A stretch of DNA of 32,137 nucleotides from an uncultured Pelosinus sp. (GTDB lineage Bacteria > Bacillota > Negativicutes > Sporomusales > Acetonemataceae). Location of the stretch: the NCBI GenBank assembly GCA_900542835.1, contig UQPB01000038.1, positions 1 through 32,137 on the forward strand. Reading direction: 5' to 3'. The translations under genes were made by a program, and so were the position numbers. This document shows, in pieces, positions 6,943 to 14,792 of the stretch (the stretch's first letter is position 1; each line of letters begins with the position of its first letter). A model generated the notes under the pieces. That model saw nothing but the letters and a program-made list of their open reading frames with translations. It was not told the origin of the DNA and made no database searches.

Positions 6943-9900
6943 ATGAAGCTGGTTGTGTTGTCCGTATCCAACAGTGGGCTGGCTGATCTGACCTATGCCT
7001 GGCGGGAACTGGCGGCCGGCAGTCTGCTCCAGCTAAAGCTGTTTTATGCCGCCAAGCCGCTGGAGCGCGAAGCTGCCGGGCAGATCCGGCAGGCGGTTGC
7101 GGCTGCCGACTTCCTGCTGCTGGACCTGATGGGGGCCTCCCGCGACTATGAAGAGCTTGTTCTGGAGGCGGCCGCGGTCTGCAACGGCCAGATTGCGCCG
7201 CTTGGCGGCGATAACGACGATATTCGCGCTTTGCTGCGGCTGGGGGGCTTCTCCGGCCGAGATATGCAGCAAGGTAAAAACGGCGCGCCTGTTTCTCCTG
7301 ATTCGCTGCAAAAAATGATGTCAATGGCGGAGAAACTGGGAACGTTGCTGCCGGTCGGTAAGCTGAAGGACATGAAAAATTATGTGCAACTGATAAAATA
7401 CTGGAAAAACGCCGGCGAAGAAAACTGCCGCAGCCTGTTGTGCCTGATCGGTCGCGATTACGGCGGGTTGTCCCTGCCCAAACCCCAACCGCCGCTGGCG
7501 CTGGAAGACACTGGCATCCTCGACCCCGGCACGGCCCGTTATTATACCAGTGTGGCCGGATACCGGCGGGACGCTGGCTTCGATGCCGCCAAACCAACGA
7601 TCGCTGTTTTGTTCTACGGACACAGTTATCCGGTCAGGACCAAAGGCTGTGTCGCTGCCTTTATTGATCAGTTGAAGCCCTTTGCCAACGTGCTGCCGGT
7701 CGCGTTTGGCCGCACCACCAGCCGCGATCTGGACAGGCTCCGGCAACTTCTGGCGGTGGAAAGCGGCGGACTGGATCTGCTTGTCAGTTTTCTCTCTTTC
7801 CGTCTTGGCGCCGGCCCTATGGGCGGTGATGCCGAGACGGCGGTTCAACTGCTGCGGGAATTGGATGTGCCTGTATTGCATCCGTTCTTTATGACCCGGC
7901 GGCAGATCGGTGAGTGGCAGGCCTCGCCGCAAGGGATCAACCCAGCGGAGTTTCTCGTGCAGGTCATGCTGCCGGAACTGGACGGCTGTATTGAGACCGT
8001 GCCGGTTGGCGGGCTGGCAGCGACTGCTTTCGACGCGGAGCTGGCAATTGATCTGCAGGAGCTGCGGCTGATTGATGAGCGCGCCGGCAAAGTGGTCCGG
8101 CGCATCCGGCGCTGGCTCCAGCTCCGGCGCAAGCCCAATGCGGCAAAGAAAATTGCGATAATATGCTATAACTATCCGCCTGGTGAGGATAATCTTTTTG
8201 GTGGCGCTTTTCTGGATACCTTCGCCTCCCTGGAGGCTGTTTTAGCCGGCTTGCATGATGCCGGCTATACGTTGGATGCGCTTGACGCGGCAGCCTTGAA
8301 GCAAACCTTTATTGACGGCAAATTAGTCAATTCCGGCCGTTGGACCAGCGATACCGGCTCAATTCCGTTTATCCGCTACAGTGTCGGGACCTACCGGCAG
8401 CGTCTGGGGCAGCCGCCGTGGCTGCACTCACTGCAGCGGCAATGGGGCGAGCCGCCGGGGGAAATCATGAGCGAACAGCGGGATTTCCTCATTCCCGGCG
8501 CCGTCTTTGGCAATGTATTCGTTGGGCTGCAGCCGTCCCGCGGTATTCATGAACAGCCGGATAAGTTCTACCATGATCAGTCGCTGTCGCCGCATCATCA
8601 ATATATTGCTTTCTATCAGTGGCTGCAGGAGGATTTTGGCGCCGACGCTGTCGTCCATGTCGGCACCCACGGCACGCTGGAATTTCTGCAAGGCAAGGAA
8701 TGTGGCTTGTCAGGCGACTGCCTGCCGGATTTCCTGGTGGGAGATATACCGCATCTTTATCTCTATTATGCCGGCAATCCGGCAGAGGCAATGATTGCCA
8801 AGCGGCGTTCGCACGCACTGCTGGTCAGCTACCAGCCGCCCGCCTTTTGTGAAAGCGAGCTGTATGGTGATCTGGCTGAACTGGAGCATTTGCTGCAGGC
8901 ACGGGCTGAAGCCGCCCGGATCGACCCGAAACGCCTGCCTGATTTGACGGCTCGCATCAGCGCCATGGCCGCCAGTCTCGACCTCCCCGCCGATGAGGAG
9001 GAACTGGAGCAGGAGCTGTACCGGCTGCGGCGGTCATTAATCCCGCACGGCTTGCATGTCTTTGGACAAGGCTATAGTGCCGGGGAAGCCGCTGCCTATA
9101 TGCGGTTTATACTGCGTTACGGCCGGGCTGACGCCCCCTCTCTGCAGCGAGTCATGGCCGAGGACCTCGGGCTGGATTACGATGTGTTGCTGGCCGGGAA
9201 TAAAACGGCTGAACTGGTCGCTGTTGATCAGGCGTCGGCCGCCGTTGCTGCCGCTTATGCGGCAGCGGGCGCGTTGCCTGACGGGCTGCTGCGGCAGGAG
9301 CGGCTGCGCCCGCTTTGCGAGCAAGTACTGGCATTCGGCCATGCCGCCAGCCTCGCCAGCCGCGACAACAACGAGCTGGCCGGGTTGGTCGCCGCGCTTG
9401 CCGGACACTATCTGCCGGCGCGGCTGGCCGGTGATATCATACGTAACCCGGCGGTGCTGCCGTCCGGCTACAACCTTTACCAGTTTGATCCCCGTCAGGT
9501 GCCCTCGGCAACGGCCATGGAGCGAGGTGCGGTCATCGGCCGCAATACCCTCGAGCAATATCGAGCCGCCCATGGCTGCTATCCAAAGAGCATGGCTGTG
9601 GTGCTTTGGGGGCTGGAGACGTCCCGCACCCAGGGAGAGACGGTCGGTCAGATTCTCTTTTACCTGGGCGTGCGGACTGTAACCAAAAAGCAGCAGTTTT
9701 TTCCTTCGTTTGAAATTATCCCGCAGGCGGAACTGGGACGGCCGCGTATTGACGCGGTTGTGACTATCTGCGGCTTTTTCCGCGATCTTTTCCCGCTGCT
9801 TATTGACGCTCTGCATGATCTGTTTCAGCAGGTGGCGGAGCTGGATGAGCCGGAGGCGGCCAATTACCTCAAAGCGCACACGGCTGTTATCCGCAGCCAA

Positions 9901-10662
9901 TTGCTGGCGGAAGGCTACGCGCCGGACGTTGCGGCGGAATTGGCGGCGGCGCGCCTGTTCGGGCCGGCGCAGGCCGAATACGGCAGCAAAGTGTCGAAGC
10001 TGATTGAGTTGAAGACCTGGAGCGATGAACAGGAACTGGCTGAAACTTATGTCGCCAATTTGCACCATGTATACAGCCGCCGTTTTCGCGGTGAGGCGAT
10101 CGGCGGCCTGTTGACTTCGCACCTGGCAACGGTCGATGCCGTCTCTCAGGTCCGCAGCAATCACGAATACGAGCTCGTTGATCTTGACCATTATTACGAA
10201 TATGTGGGCGGGCTGTCAAAGTCGGTGGAAACGGCCAGGGGATGCAAGGCGGAAGTGTATGTCAGCGATACCGCTTCAGAAACAGTAACGACGGAACCGG
10301 TCGGCCGCTCCATCGCCCGCGGCGTACGCAGCCGGTTGTTGAATCCGAAATGGATTGACGCTATGCTGGAGCATGACTACCATGGTGTCCAAAAAATCAA
10401 CGACCGCTTCGAAAATGTGCTGGGACTGGCCGCTACTACCAATGCGGTTGCGAACTGGACGTTCAGCGGTATGCATCAGACCTATGTTGCGGATCCGGTT
10501 ATGCGGCAGCGGCTGACGGAAAACAACCGCTGGGCCTATTACGCCATGCTCGAACGGCTGCTGGAGTGTCATAAACGCGGATATTGGCAGCCGGCCGAGG
10601 CTGAACTGGCAGAGTTACGACAGGCCTTTCTGCAACTGGAGGGCGATATTGAGGATGAATGA
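6943..10662 (+). CDS. cobN: CobN-like large chelatase subunit 1
   Basis: A 1239-residue protein of the CobN/ChlH/BchH family, whose classical members bind the tetrapyrrole and, with AAA+ partners, insert cobalt or magnesium. The family centre is clear: KIAIICYNYPPGEDNLFGG near residue 403, GNVFVGLQPSRG, SPHHQYIAFYQWL, then VHVGTHGTLEFLQGK with H572, H576 and E580. The C-terminal NPKWIDAMLEHDYHG and ANWTF motifs are also present. Length matches CobN of aerobic bacteria. No CobS or CobT is encoded here, and the neighbouring pathway genes are anaerobic, so classical cobaltochelatase activity is doubtful. It precedes btuCD, an arrangement like the heme-uptake gene hmuS. AAAGGG 7 bases upstream sets the ATG. 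No riboswitch was seen directly before it. Confidence 0.9.
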   Translation: MKLVVLSVSNSGLADLTYAWRELAAGSLLQLKLFYAAKPLEREAAGQIRQAVAAADFLLLDLMGASRDYEELVLEAAAVCNGQIAPLGGDNDDIRALLRLGGFSGRDMQQGKNGAPVSPDSLQKMMSMAEKLGTLLPVGKLKDMKNYVQLIKYWKNAGEENCRSLLCLIGRDYGGLSLPKPQPPLALEDTGILDPGTARYYTSVAGYRRDAGFDAAKPTIAVLFYGHSYPVRTKGCVAAFIDQLKPFANVLPVAFGRTTSRDLDRLRQLLAVESGGLDLLVSFLSFRLGAGPMGGDAETAVQLLRELDVPVLHPFFMTRRQIGEWQASPQGINPAEFLVQVMLPELDGCIETVPVGGLAATAFDAELAIDLQELRLIDERAGKVVRRIRRWLQLRRKPNAAKKIAIICYNYPPGEDNLFGGAFLDTFASLEAVLAGLHDAGYTLDALDAAALKQTFIDGKLVNSGRWTSDTGSIPFIRYSVGTYRQRLGQPPWLHSLQRQWGEPPGEIMSEQRDFLIPGAVFGNVFVGLQPSRGIHEQPDKFYHDQSLSPHHQYIAFYQWLQEDFGADAVVHVGTHGTLEFLQGKECGLSGDCLPDFLVGDIPHLYLYYAGNPAEAMIAKRRSHALLVSYQPPAFCESELYGDLAELEHLLQARAEAARIDPKRLPDLTARISAMAASLDLPADEEELEQELYRLRRSLIPHGLHVFGQGYSAGEAAAYMRFILRYGRADAPSLQRVMAEDLGLDYDVLLAGNKTAELVAVDQASAAVAAAYAAAGALPDGLLRQERLRPLCEQVLAFGHAASLASRDNNELAGLVAALAGHYLPARLAGDIIRNPAVLPSGYNLYQFDPRQVPSATAMERGAVIGRNTLEQYRAAHGCYPKSMAVVLWGLETSRTQGETVGQILFYLGVRTVTKKQQFFPSFEIIPQAELGRPRIDAVVTICGFFRDLFPLLIDALHDLFQQVAELDEPEAANYLKAHTAVIRSQLLAEGYAPDVAAELAAARLFGPAQAEYGSKVSKLIELKTWSDEQELAETYVANLHHVYSRRFRGEAIGGLLTSHLATVDAVSQVRSNHEYELVDLDHYYEYVGGLSKSVETARGCKAEVYVSDTASETVTTEPVGRSIARGVRSRLLNPKWIDAMLEHDYHGVQKINDRFENVLGLAATTNAVANWTFSGMHQTYVADPVMRQRLTENNRWAYYAMLERLLECHKRGYWQPAEAELAELRQAFLQLEGDIEDE

Positions 10663-10727
10663 TAGGGTAAGAAGCGCTGTGGACTTGGTGTATCGCTGCC
10701 ACGCCGGCCGGCCTAGGTAAATCCCGT

Positions 10728-10757
10728 TTGACATAAAAGACGGGAGAATGCTACGAT
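10728..10757 (+). promoter_or_regulatory. Likely promoter for btuCD
   Basis: TTGACA (10728-10733), 18-base spacer, TACGAT (10752-10757) with an upstream TGC (extended -10). The -35 is flanked by an inverted repeat CCCGT/ACGGG (10724-10728 and 10739-10743), a possible operator. About 110 bases of leader follow before btuC, with no cobalamin aptamer motif. Of the transport genes here, btuCD thus has its own, non-riboswitch promoter. Confidence 0.55.
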
Positions 10758-10867
10758 AATGGAGAATTAGCATACGGCAACCCGTGCTTAAGGGCATGCT
10801 GGCGTTGCTGCTGCGCGCAAGGAAATGACATTGGATAATCATACACTTATATTCCGAGGTAGATGCT

Positions 10868-11887
10868 ATGCGAAGTGAAGGAATCGGCATACGGACAGGG
10901 ACAAGAGGCCGGGCGTTGTTCTGGCGGATGGCCTTGCTGCTGCTGTTTGGCGTGCTGGCAGTGGCCGGCGGCGTTCTCAGCCTGGCTAAAGGCGCGATGA
11001 ATATTTCTCCCGGTGATATTGCGGCAATTTTGTCGTCTGACCGCATTGTTGACGCCCAATCGCAGGTTATTTGGAACATCCGGCTGCCGCGAACGCTGGT
11101 TGCTGCTTTGGTTGGCGTCAATCTGGCACTGGCCGGCTGCATCCTGCAGGGGGTGATGAAGAATCCGTTGGCAGATCCTCATATTATCGGCGTTTCCTCC
11201 GGCGCCGGCCTGGCGGGAGTAGCGGTGCTTGTCCTGTTTCCCGAAAGAGAGTATCTGGTGGTGCCGGCCGCTTTTATGGGAGCGATGACTGCCGCCATCC
11301 TGATCTATATTCTCGCCTGGAAAGGCGGCATCAAGCCGATGCGGATTGTATTGGCGGGAGTGGCGGTGGCGGCGTTTCTCGGCGCCGGAATTTCCGGACT
11401 GCTGGTTTTTTACAGCGACCGGGTACATGGTGCGCTAATGTGGATGGTGGGCGGGCTGTCGGCCCGCAGCTGGCCTCATTTCGCCATTATCGCTCCCTAC
11501 AGTCTGGCTGGCGGCTGTCTGGCTCTGCTTAGCGGCAGGCGCCTCAATATTTTAGCGCTGGGGGACGATGTGGCCAGAGGACTTGGCCTGAATGTCGAGC
11601 TGACGCGCCTGCTGTTGACGGCGGTGGCGGCGCTGCTGGCGGCGAGTGCTGTCAGTGTCGTCGGTTTGCTGGGGTTTGTCGGACTGATTGTCCCCCATAC
11701 GGCCCGGCTGCTGATCGGCTCGGACTTTCGCTACCTGCTGCCCGCTTCCGCTCTGCTTGGCGCAGCTGTGGTCACTGTTAGCGATACGCTGGCGCGGACG
11801 CTGTTTGCGCCGGTCGAGATCCCTGTGGGCATCATTATGGCCTTAATGGGTGCGCCATTCTTTCTCTATCTGTTAAGGAGGGAGTAG
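10868..11887 (+). CDS. btuC: Corrinoid ABC transporter permease BtuC (FecCD family)
   Basis: Inner-membrane permease of the FecCD family, 339 residues, with about ten hydrophobic segments. Family motifs: GVNLALAGCILQGVMKNPLA and DPHIIGVSSGAGLAG (near residues 85-115), VGGLSARSW, and GLLGFVGLIVPHTARLL towards the end, followed by VSDTLART and EIPVGIIMALMGAPFFLYLL, the usual coupling and terminal helices. GAGGT lies 7 bases before ATG. The next gene, the ATPase, starts one base after the stop. The family also carries siderophores and heme, and cobalamin is inferred from the locus. Confidence 0.9.
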   Translation: MRSEGIGIRTGTRGRALFWRMALLLLFGVLAVAGGVLSLAKGAMNISPGDIAAILSSDRIVDAQSQVIWNIRLPRTLVAALVGVNLALAGCILQGVMKNPLADPHIIGVSSGAGLAGVAVLVLFPEREYLVVPAAFMGAMTAAILIYILAWKGGIKPMRIVLAGVAVAAFLGAGISGLLVFYSDRVHGALMWMVGGLSARSWPHFAIIAPYSLAGGCLALLSGRRLNILALGDDVARGLGLNVELTRLLLTAVAALLAASAVSVVGLLGFVGLIVPHTARLLIGSDFRYLLPASALLGAAVVTVSDTLARTLFAPVEIPVGIIMALMGAPFFLYLLRRE

Positions 11888-11888
11888 C

Positions 11889-12680
11889 ATGCCGGTATTG
11901 AAAACAGCAGCCCTCTCTCTGGGGTTTGGCGAACGCAGGATTGTCAACGCGATGGATCTGGATATTACCCGGGGCGAGGTAATCTGTATTCTCGGCCCCA
12001 ACGGCTCCGGCAAGAGTACGCTGCTGAAAGGGATTGCCCGTAATCTAAAGCCAACCGCCGGCGCTGTTTATCTGGATGGTCGCGATATCCATACGCTGTC
12101 GGCGAAAGCGGTTGCCCGCAAGCTGGCGGTACTGCCGCAAAAGCATGAGGCGGCCGGAGACGTCAGCGTACGGGAACTGGTCGAGTACGGCCGGTTTCCT
12201 CACCAGAACTGGTGGCAGGGAACAAGGAGCGAGGACGATGCCATTATCGAGCAGGCGATGTGCCAGACCGGTGTGGCATCTTTGGCCGACCGGGCCGTAT
12301 CCACTCTTTCCGGCGGCGAATCGCAACGGGCCTGGATTGCCATGGCCTTGGCGCAAAAACCGCAGGTCCTGCTCCTGGATGAGCCGACGACCTATCTCGA
12401 CATTTGTCATCAACTGGAAGTGATGGAGCTTGTCAGGCGGCTGAACCAAAACCAGGGCCTGACGGTAATCATGGTGCTGCATGATATTAACCACGCCGCC
12501 AGATACGCCTCCCGCATCCTGGTGATTAATCAGGGCAGTTTGTATGCGGCCGGCAGTCCGGAGCAGGTCATTACCCGGGAAATGCTGGCCGCTGTTTTCG
12601 GGGTGGAAGCGGAGCTGCTGACAGGCAGCGACGGCTCGCCGGTCATTGTCGCCCGCGGCTTGGCCCGACAGTCGAATTAG
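11889..12680 (+). CDS. btuD: Corrinoid ABC transporter ATPase BtuD
   Basis: ATP-binding protein of a FecE/BtuD-type importer, 263 residues. Walker A GPNGSGKS at 36-43, Q-loop VLPQKHE at 81-87, signature LSGGE at 140-144, Walker B LLLDEP at 161-166 with D-loop TTYLD, and the switch histidine in MVLHDINHA. All catalytic elements are intact. It follows btuC by one base, with its ribosome binding site inside the btuC end (GGAGGGAG). No binding protein is encoded next to it: the BtuF-like lipoproteins at 3596 and 23849 are the candidates. Confidence 0.92.
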   Translation: MPVLKTAALSLGFGERRIVNAMDLDITRGEVICILGPNGSGKSTLLKGIARNLKPTAGAVYLDGRDIHTLSAKAVARKLAVLPQKHEAAGDVSVRELVEYGRFPHQNWWQGTRSEDDAIIEQAMCQTGVASLADRAVSTLSGGESQRAWIAMALAQKPQVLLLDEPTTYLDICHQLEVMELVRRLNQNQGLTVIMVLHDINHAARYASRILVINQGSLYAAGSPEQVITREMLAAVFGVEAELLTGSDGSPVIVARGLARQSN

Positions 12681-12702
12681 CGAATATTTTCGGATAATTA
12701 CG

Positions 12703-12731
12703 TTGACAGCTTGTGCCGTGCATGATAGTAT
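12703..12731 (+). promoter_or_regulatory. Promoter for RS2 and the ECF operon
   Basis: TTGACA (12703-12708), 17-base spacer, TAGTAT (12726-12731). It begins 22 bases after the btuD stop and about 30 bases before P1 of the aptamer. Confidence 0.8.
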
Positions 12732-12754
12732 CATAGGCGATGTACAATTACATA

Positions 12755-12922
12755 AGGTGAGACAGGTGCCCCGTTTGGGGCTTAATAGGGAAGACCGGTG
12801 CAACGCCGGCGCGGTCCCGCCACTGTAATGAGGAGCGAACCCGCATAAATGCCACTGGGACGACAGTCTTGGGAAGGTGCGGTCAAGCCATGATCCAGAG
12901 CCAGGAGAACTGCCTGTCTGAC
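12755..12922 (+). promoter_or_regulatory. Cobalamin riboswitch RS2
   Basis: P1 GACAGG (12761-12766) with CCTGTC (12913-12918), GGCTTAATAGGGAAG core, GCGCGGTCCCGCCACTGTAA and B12 box AGCCAGGAGAACTGCC at 12899-12914. The variable part (AGGAGCGAACCCGCATAAA) is almost the same as in RS1, so the two are close relatives. A CCTACGAGCGATAGGG hairpin and a G-rich tract follow, then a terminator at 13016. Expected to shut off the ECF transporter operon when cobalamin is high. Confidence 0.96.
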
Positions 12923-13015
12923 AGTCACCGCAGCGTTATTGGTCTGTGTAATTAGCCATGACGCGTAACCTACGAGCGATAGGGAGGGGATTTTGTTGTT
13001 GCTTGAGAGCTATTG

Positions 13016-13057
13016 CCCCGTTTTTCGCCTGAGAGAAAAACGGGGATATTTTTTATT
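13016..13057 (+). terminator. Riboswitch RS2 terminator
   Basis: Stem CCCCGTTTTTC (13016-13026) with GAAAAACGGGG (13035-13045), then ATATTTTTTATT. GGGG at 12986-12989 in the tract before it could pair with CCCC 13016-13019 as an antiterminator. Confidence 0.85.
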
Positions 13058-13114
13058 CCGGCATTGTCCGCTATTCCCGGAAGTACAAATCATTGCAGAA
13101 CGGATTGATGCCAG

Positions 13115-14788
13115 ATGAAACTGCCGGAGCTGCTCAGGAATTGTAAAAGACTGCTGTTACTTAGTTGCGCCGTGTTGCTCGGATTGTGTCAATCAGCGGC
13201 AGCGGCCGCTGAACCGGTAGCGTTTTCGCTGCAGATGCCATATTATCTGGGGCAGAGCCGGATCGCGGTTGGTCCCGGTGAACGGGTGCAGGCGCTGTTT
13301 ACAATTGAAAACCGGCACAACCGCCCCTGGCAGGGGAAGGTTGCCATCGAGCTGCCATCAGGCTGGCTTCCTGTCAGTCATGAATACTGGCAGGCTGTTC
13401 CGCAGGGACAGCGCTATGCACTGACAAAGACGCTGTCGCTGGAGGCCGGTTTTGACCAGTGGTTTGACCTGCTGGCCATCCAGGTGCCGGCGGGAGCTGC
13501 CCCCGGGATGTATCCGGTTACGGTAACTGACGGCAGCCGCAGCCAGACGGTGCCGGTCCGGGTCGCTGCGGCTGCTGCGGCCGCGGCAGCTGCGGGCAAA
13601 ATCAGTGTGGACAAGATTCTGCTGCCGCTCGACAGGGATGGCAGGCTTGACGAGCGGCTGGAGCGCGATACCCTGGTTCTGCGCGACCGGCACTGGGATT
13701 ATTATAAGAACCTTGTCGCCGGTAAAGGAGCGTCAAATCAGGAGGTAGAAGCTGTCCATCCGGTCGCCTATCTCGGACTGGATGTCAGCAATCCGACAGG
13801 TGAGCAAAAGCTGGTTGTCATCACTGTTGATTTGTTGAATCTGACCGATCGTCAGCCTTTGCCAGGGTTGTTCACACCGGGAACCACCGGCGAGGATCTG
13901 AACGCAGGTTCAATGGGCGGCCACAATGACGCACTGGTGGCACTGGCTGCCTTAACCGGTGAGCCGTCGCAGCGGTTATTGCTGCCCGTCTATAGTGACG
14001 AGCGTCTGATGAACAGCGGCCGCTTCAGTCTGCGCGTCAGTCTCGATGACGGCGTTGCCGCGCCGGTCATTGCCGAATTGCCGTTAACGGTCGTTAAACA
14101 GAACGCAAAAGCCGCGTTGATTGTTGGCGCGGCGACGGTTATGCTGATTGCCGCCATGCTGCTGTCCCTGCTGCGGATCCGGCGGATTCTGGCAGCGATG
14201 CGGACGCGGTGGCTGGTGACCGTGTCCCTGTTTGGCGCTGCCGCATTTGCCGCGGTCAATGTACCCTCTGCCTTGTTCAGTGATATCTTTCATGTTCTGC
14301 TGGGGCCGTTCGGCTTTTTAGTTTCCGGCCTGTTCAATGGCGTCTGCCTGTACATGATCATTGTCGCGCTGGTTATCCTTATTCCCAGGCCGGGAGTCGT
14401 AGCGTTGATGCTGCTGGTGCGGCTGCTGCTAGGGATACTGGCCTTCGGGCAGTTGACGCCGATTACACTGCTGTCCTACGGAATGCAGGCGTTTCTGCTG
14501 GAGGCACTGTTGAGTGGAGGCGGCATTTATGGCTGGCTGCAGGCTCAGTCGGGCACAGGTCAGTGCTATCCGCTGCGGCAGATTGCACTGGTGGCGGTTT
14601 GCTGCGGCATTGCCGACAGCGTAGCCGCCTACGTGAGCCTGCAGGCAATGGCAGTTCTCTACAGATTGTATTACGCCGACTGGTACATCTATCTGCTGAT
14701 TGCGGTCAGTGGTTTTCTCTATACGGCGATCGGCGCCGTCTGCGGCATGGCTCTGGGCCGGCGGCTGGCGACAGTGGGAGGCGATTGA
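13115..14788 (+). CDS. ECF transporter S-like membrane protein with large extracytoplasmic N-terminal part
   Basis: 557 residues in an unusual layout. A signal peptide (residues 1-32) is followed by two beta-rich extracytoplasmic parts, about 33-150 (Ig-like pattern: FTIENRHNRPWQGKVAIELPSGW cut short here as a stretch near 62-84, then PGMYPVTVTDG) and 161-325. A ten-alanine linker (151-160) separates them. One membrane helix lies at 332-353 and about five or six more at 365-548. The last part contains LLGPFGFLVSGLFNG (395-409) and PRPGV, resembling YkoE-type S components. The next genes are a fused double ATPase and EcfT, the ykoEDC order. It is thus the likely substrate-binding subunit. The substrate is unknown, and the riboswitch points to a corrinoid or a B12 precursor. 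It lacks the CbiM-type N-terminus. Ribosome binding site is weak. Confidence 0.62.
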   Translation: MKLPELLRNCKRLLLLSCAVLLGLCQSAAAAAEPVAFSLQMPYYLGQSRIAVGPGERVQALFTIENRHNRPWQGKVAIELPSGWLPVSHEYWQAVPQGQRYALTKTLSLEAGFDQWFDLLAIQVPAGAAPGMYPVTVTDGSRSQTVPVRVAAAAAAAAAAGKISVDKILLPLDRDGRLDERLERDTLVLRDRHWDYYKNLVAGKGASNQEVEAVHPVAYLGLDVSNPTGEQKLVVITVDLLNLTDRQPLPGLFTPGTTGEDLNAGSMGGHNDALVALAALTGEPSQRLLLPVYSDERLMNSGRFSLRVSLDDGVAAPVIAELPLTVVKQNAKAALIVGAATVMLIAAMLLSLLRIRRILAAMRTRWLVTVSLFGAAAFAAVNVPSALFSDIFHVLLGPFGFLVSGLFNGVCLYMIIVALVILIPRPGVVALMLLVRLLLGILAFGQLTPITLLSYGMQAFLLEALLSGGGIYGWLQAQSGTGQCYPLRQIALVAVCCGIADSVAAYVSLQAMAVLYRLYYADWYIYLLIAVSGFLYTAIGAVCGMALGRRLATVGGD

Positions 14789-14792
14789 GGCA

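Noticed and set aside
9037..10191. Long minus-strand frame of 384 codons inside cobN1, and 26947-28035 (362 codons) inside cobN2
   Set aside because: They are antisense to well-conserved CobN motifs. Long open antisense frames are common in GC-rich genes, and their peptides look random (rich in R, Q, P).
10763..10867. A further riboswitch in the btuC leader
   Set aside because: Short leader with only weak pairings (CCC/GGG, AGCAT/ATGCT) and none of the cobalamin core motifs. No other aptamer class was recognised.
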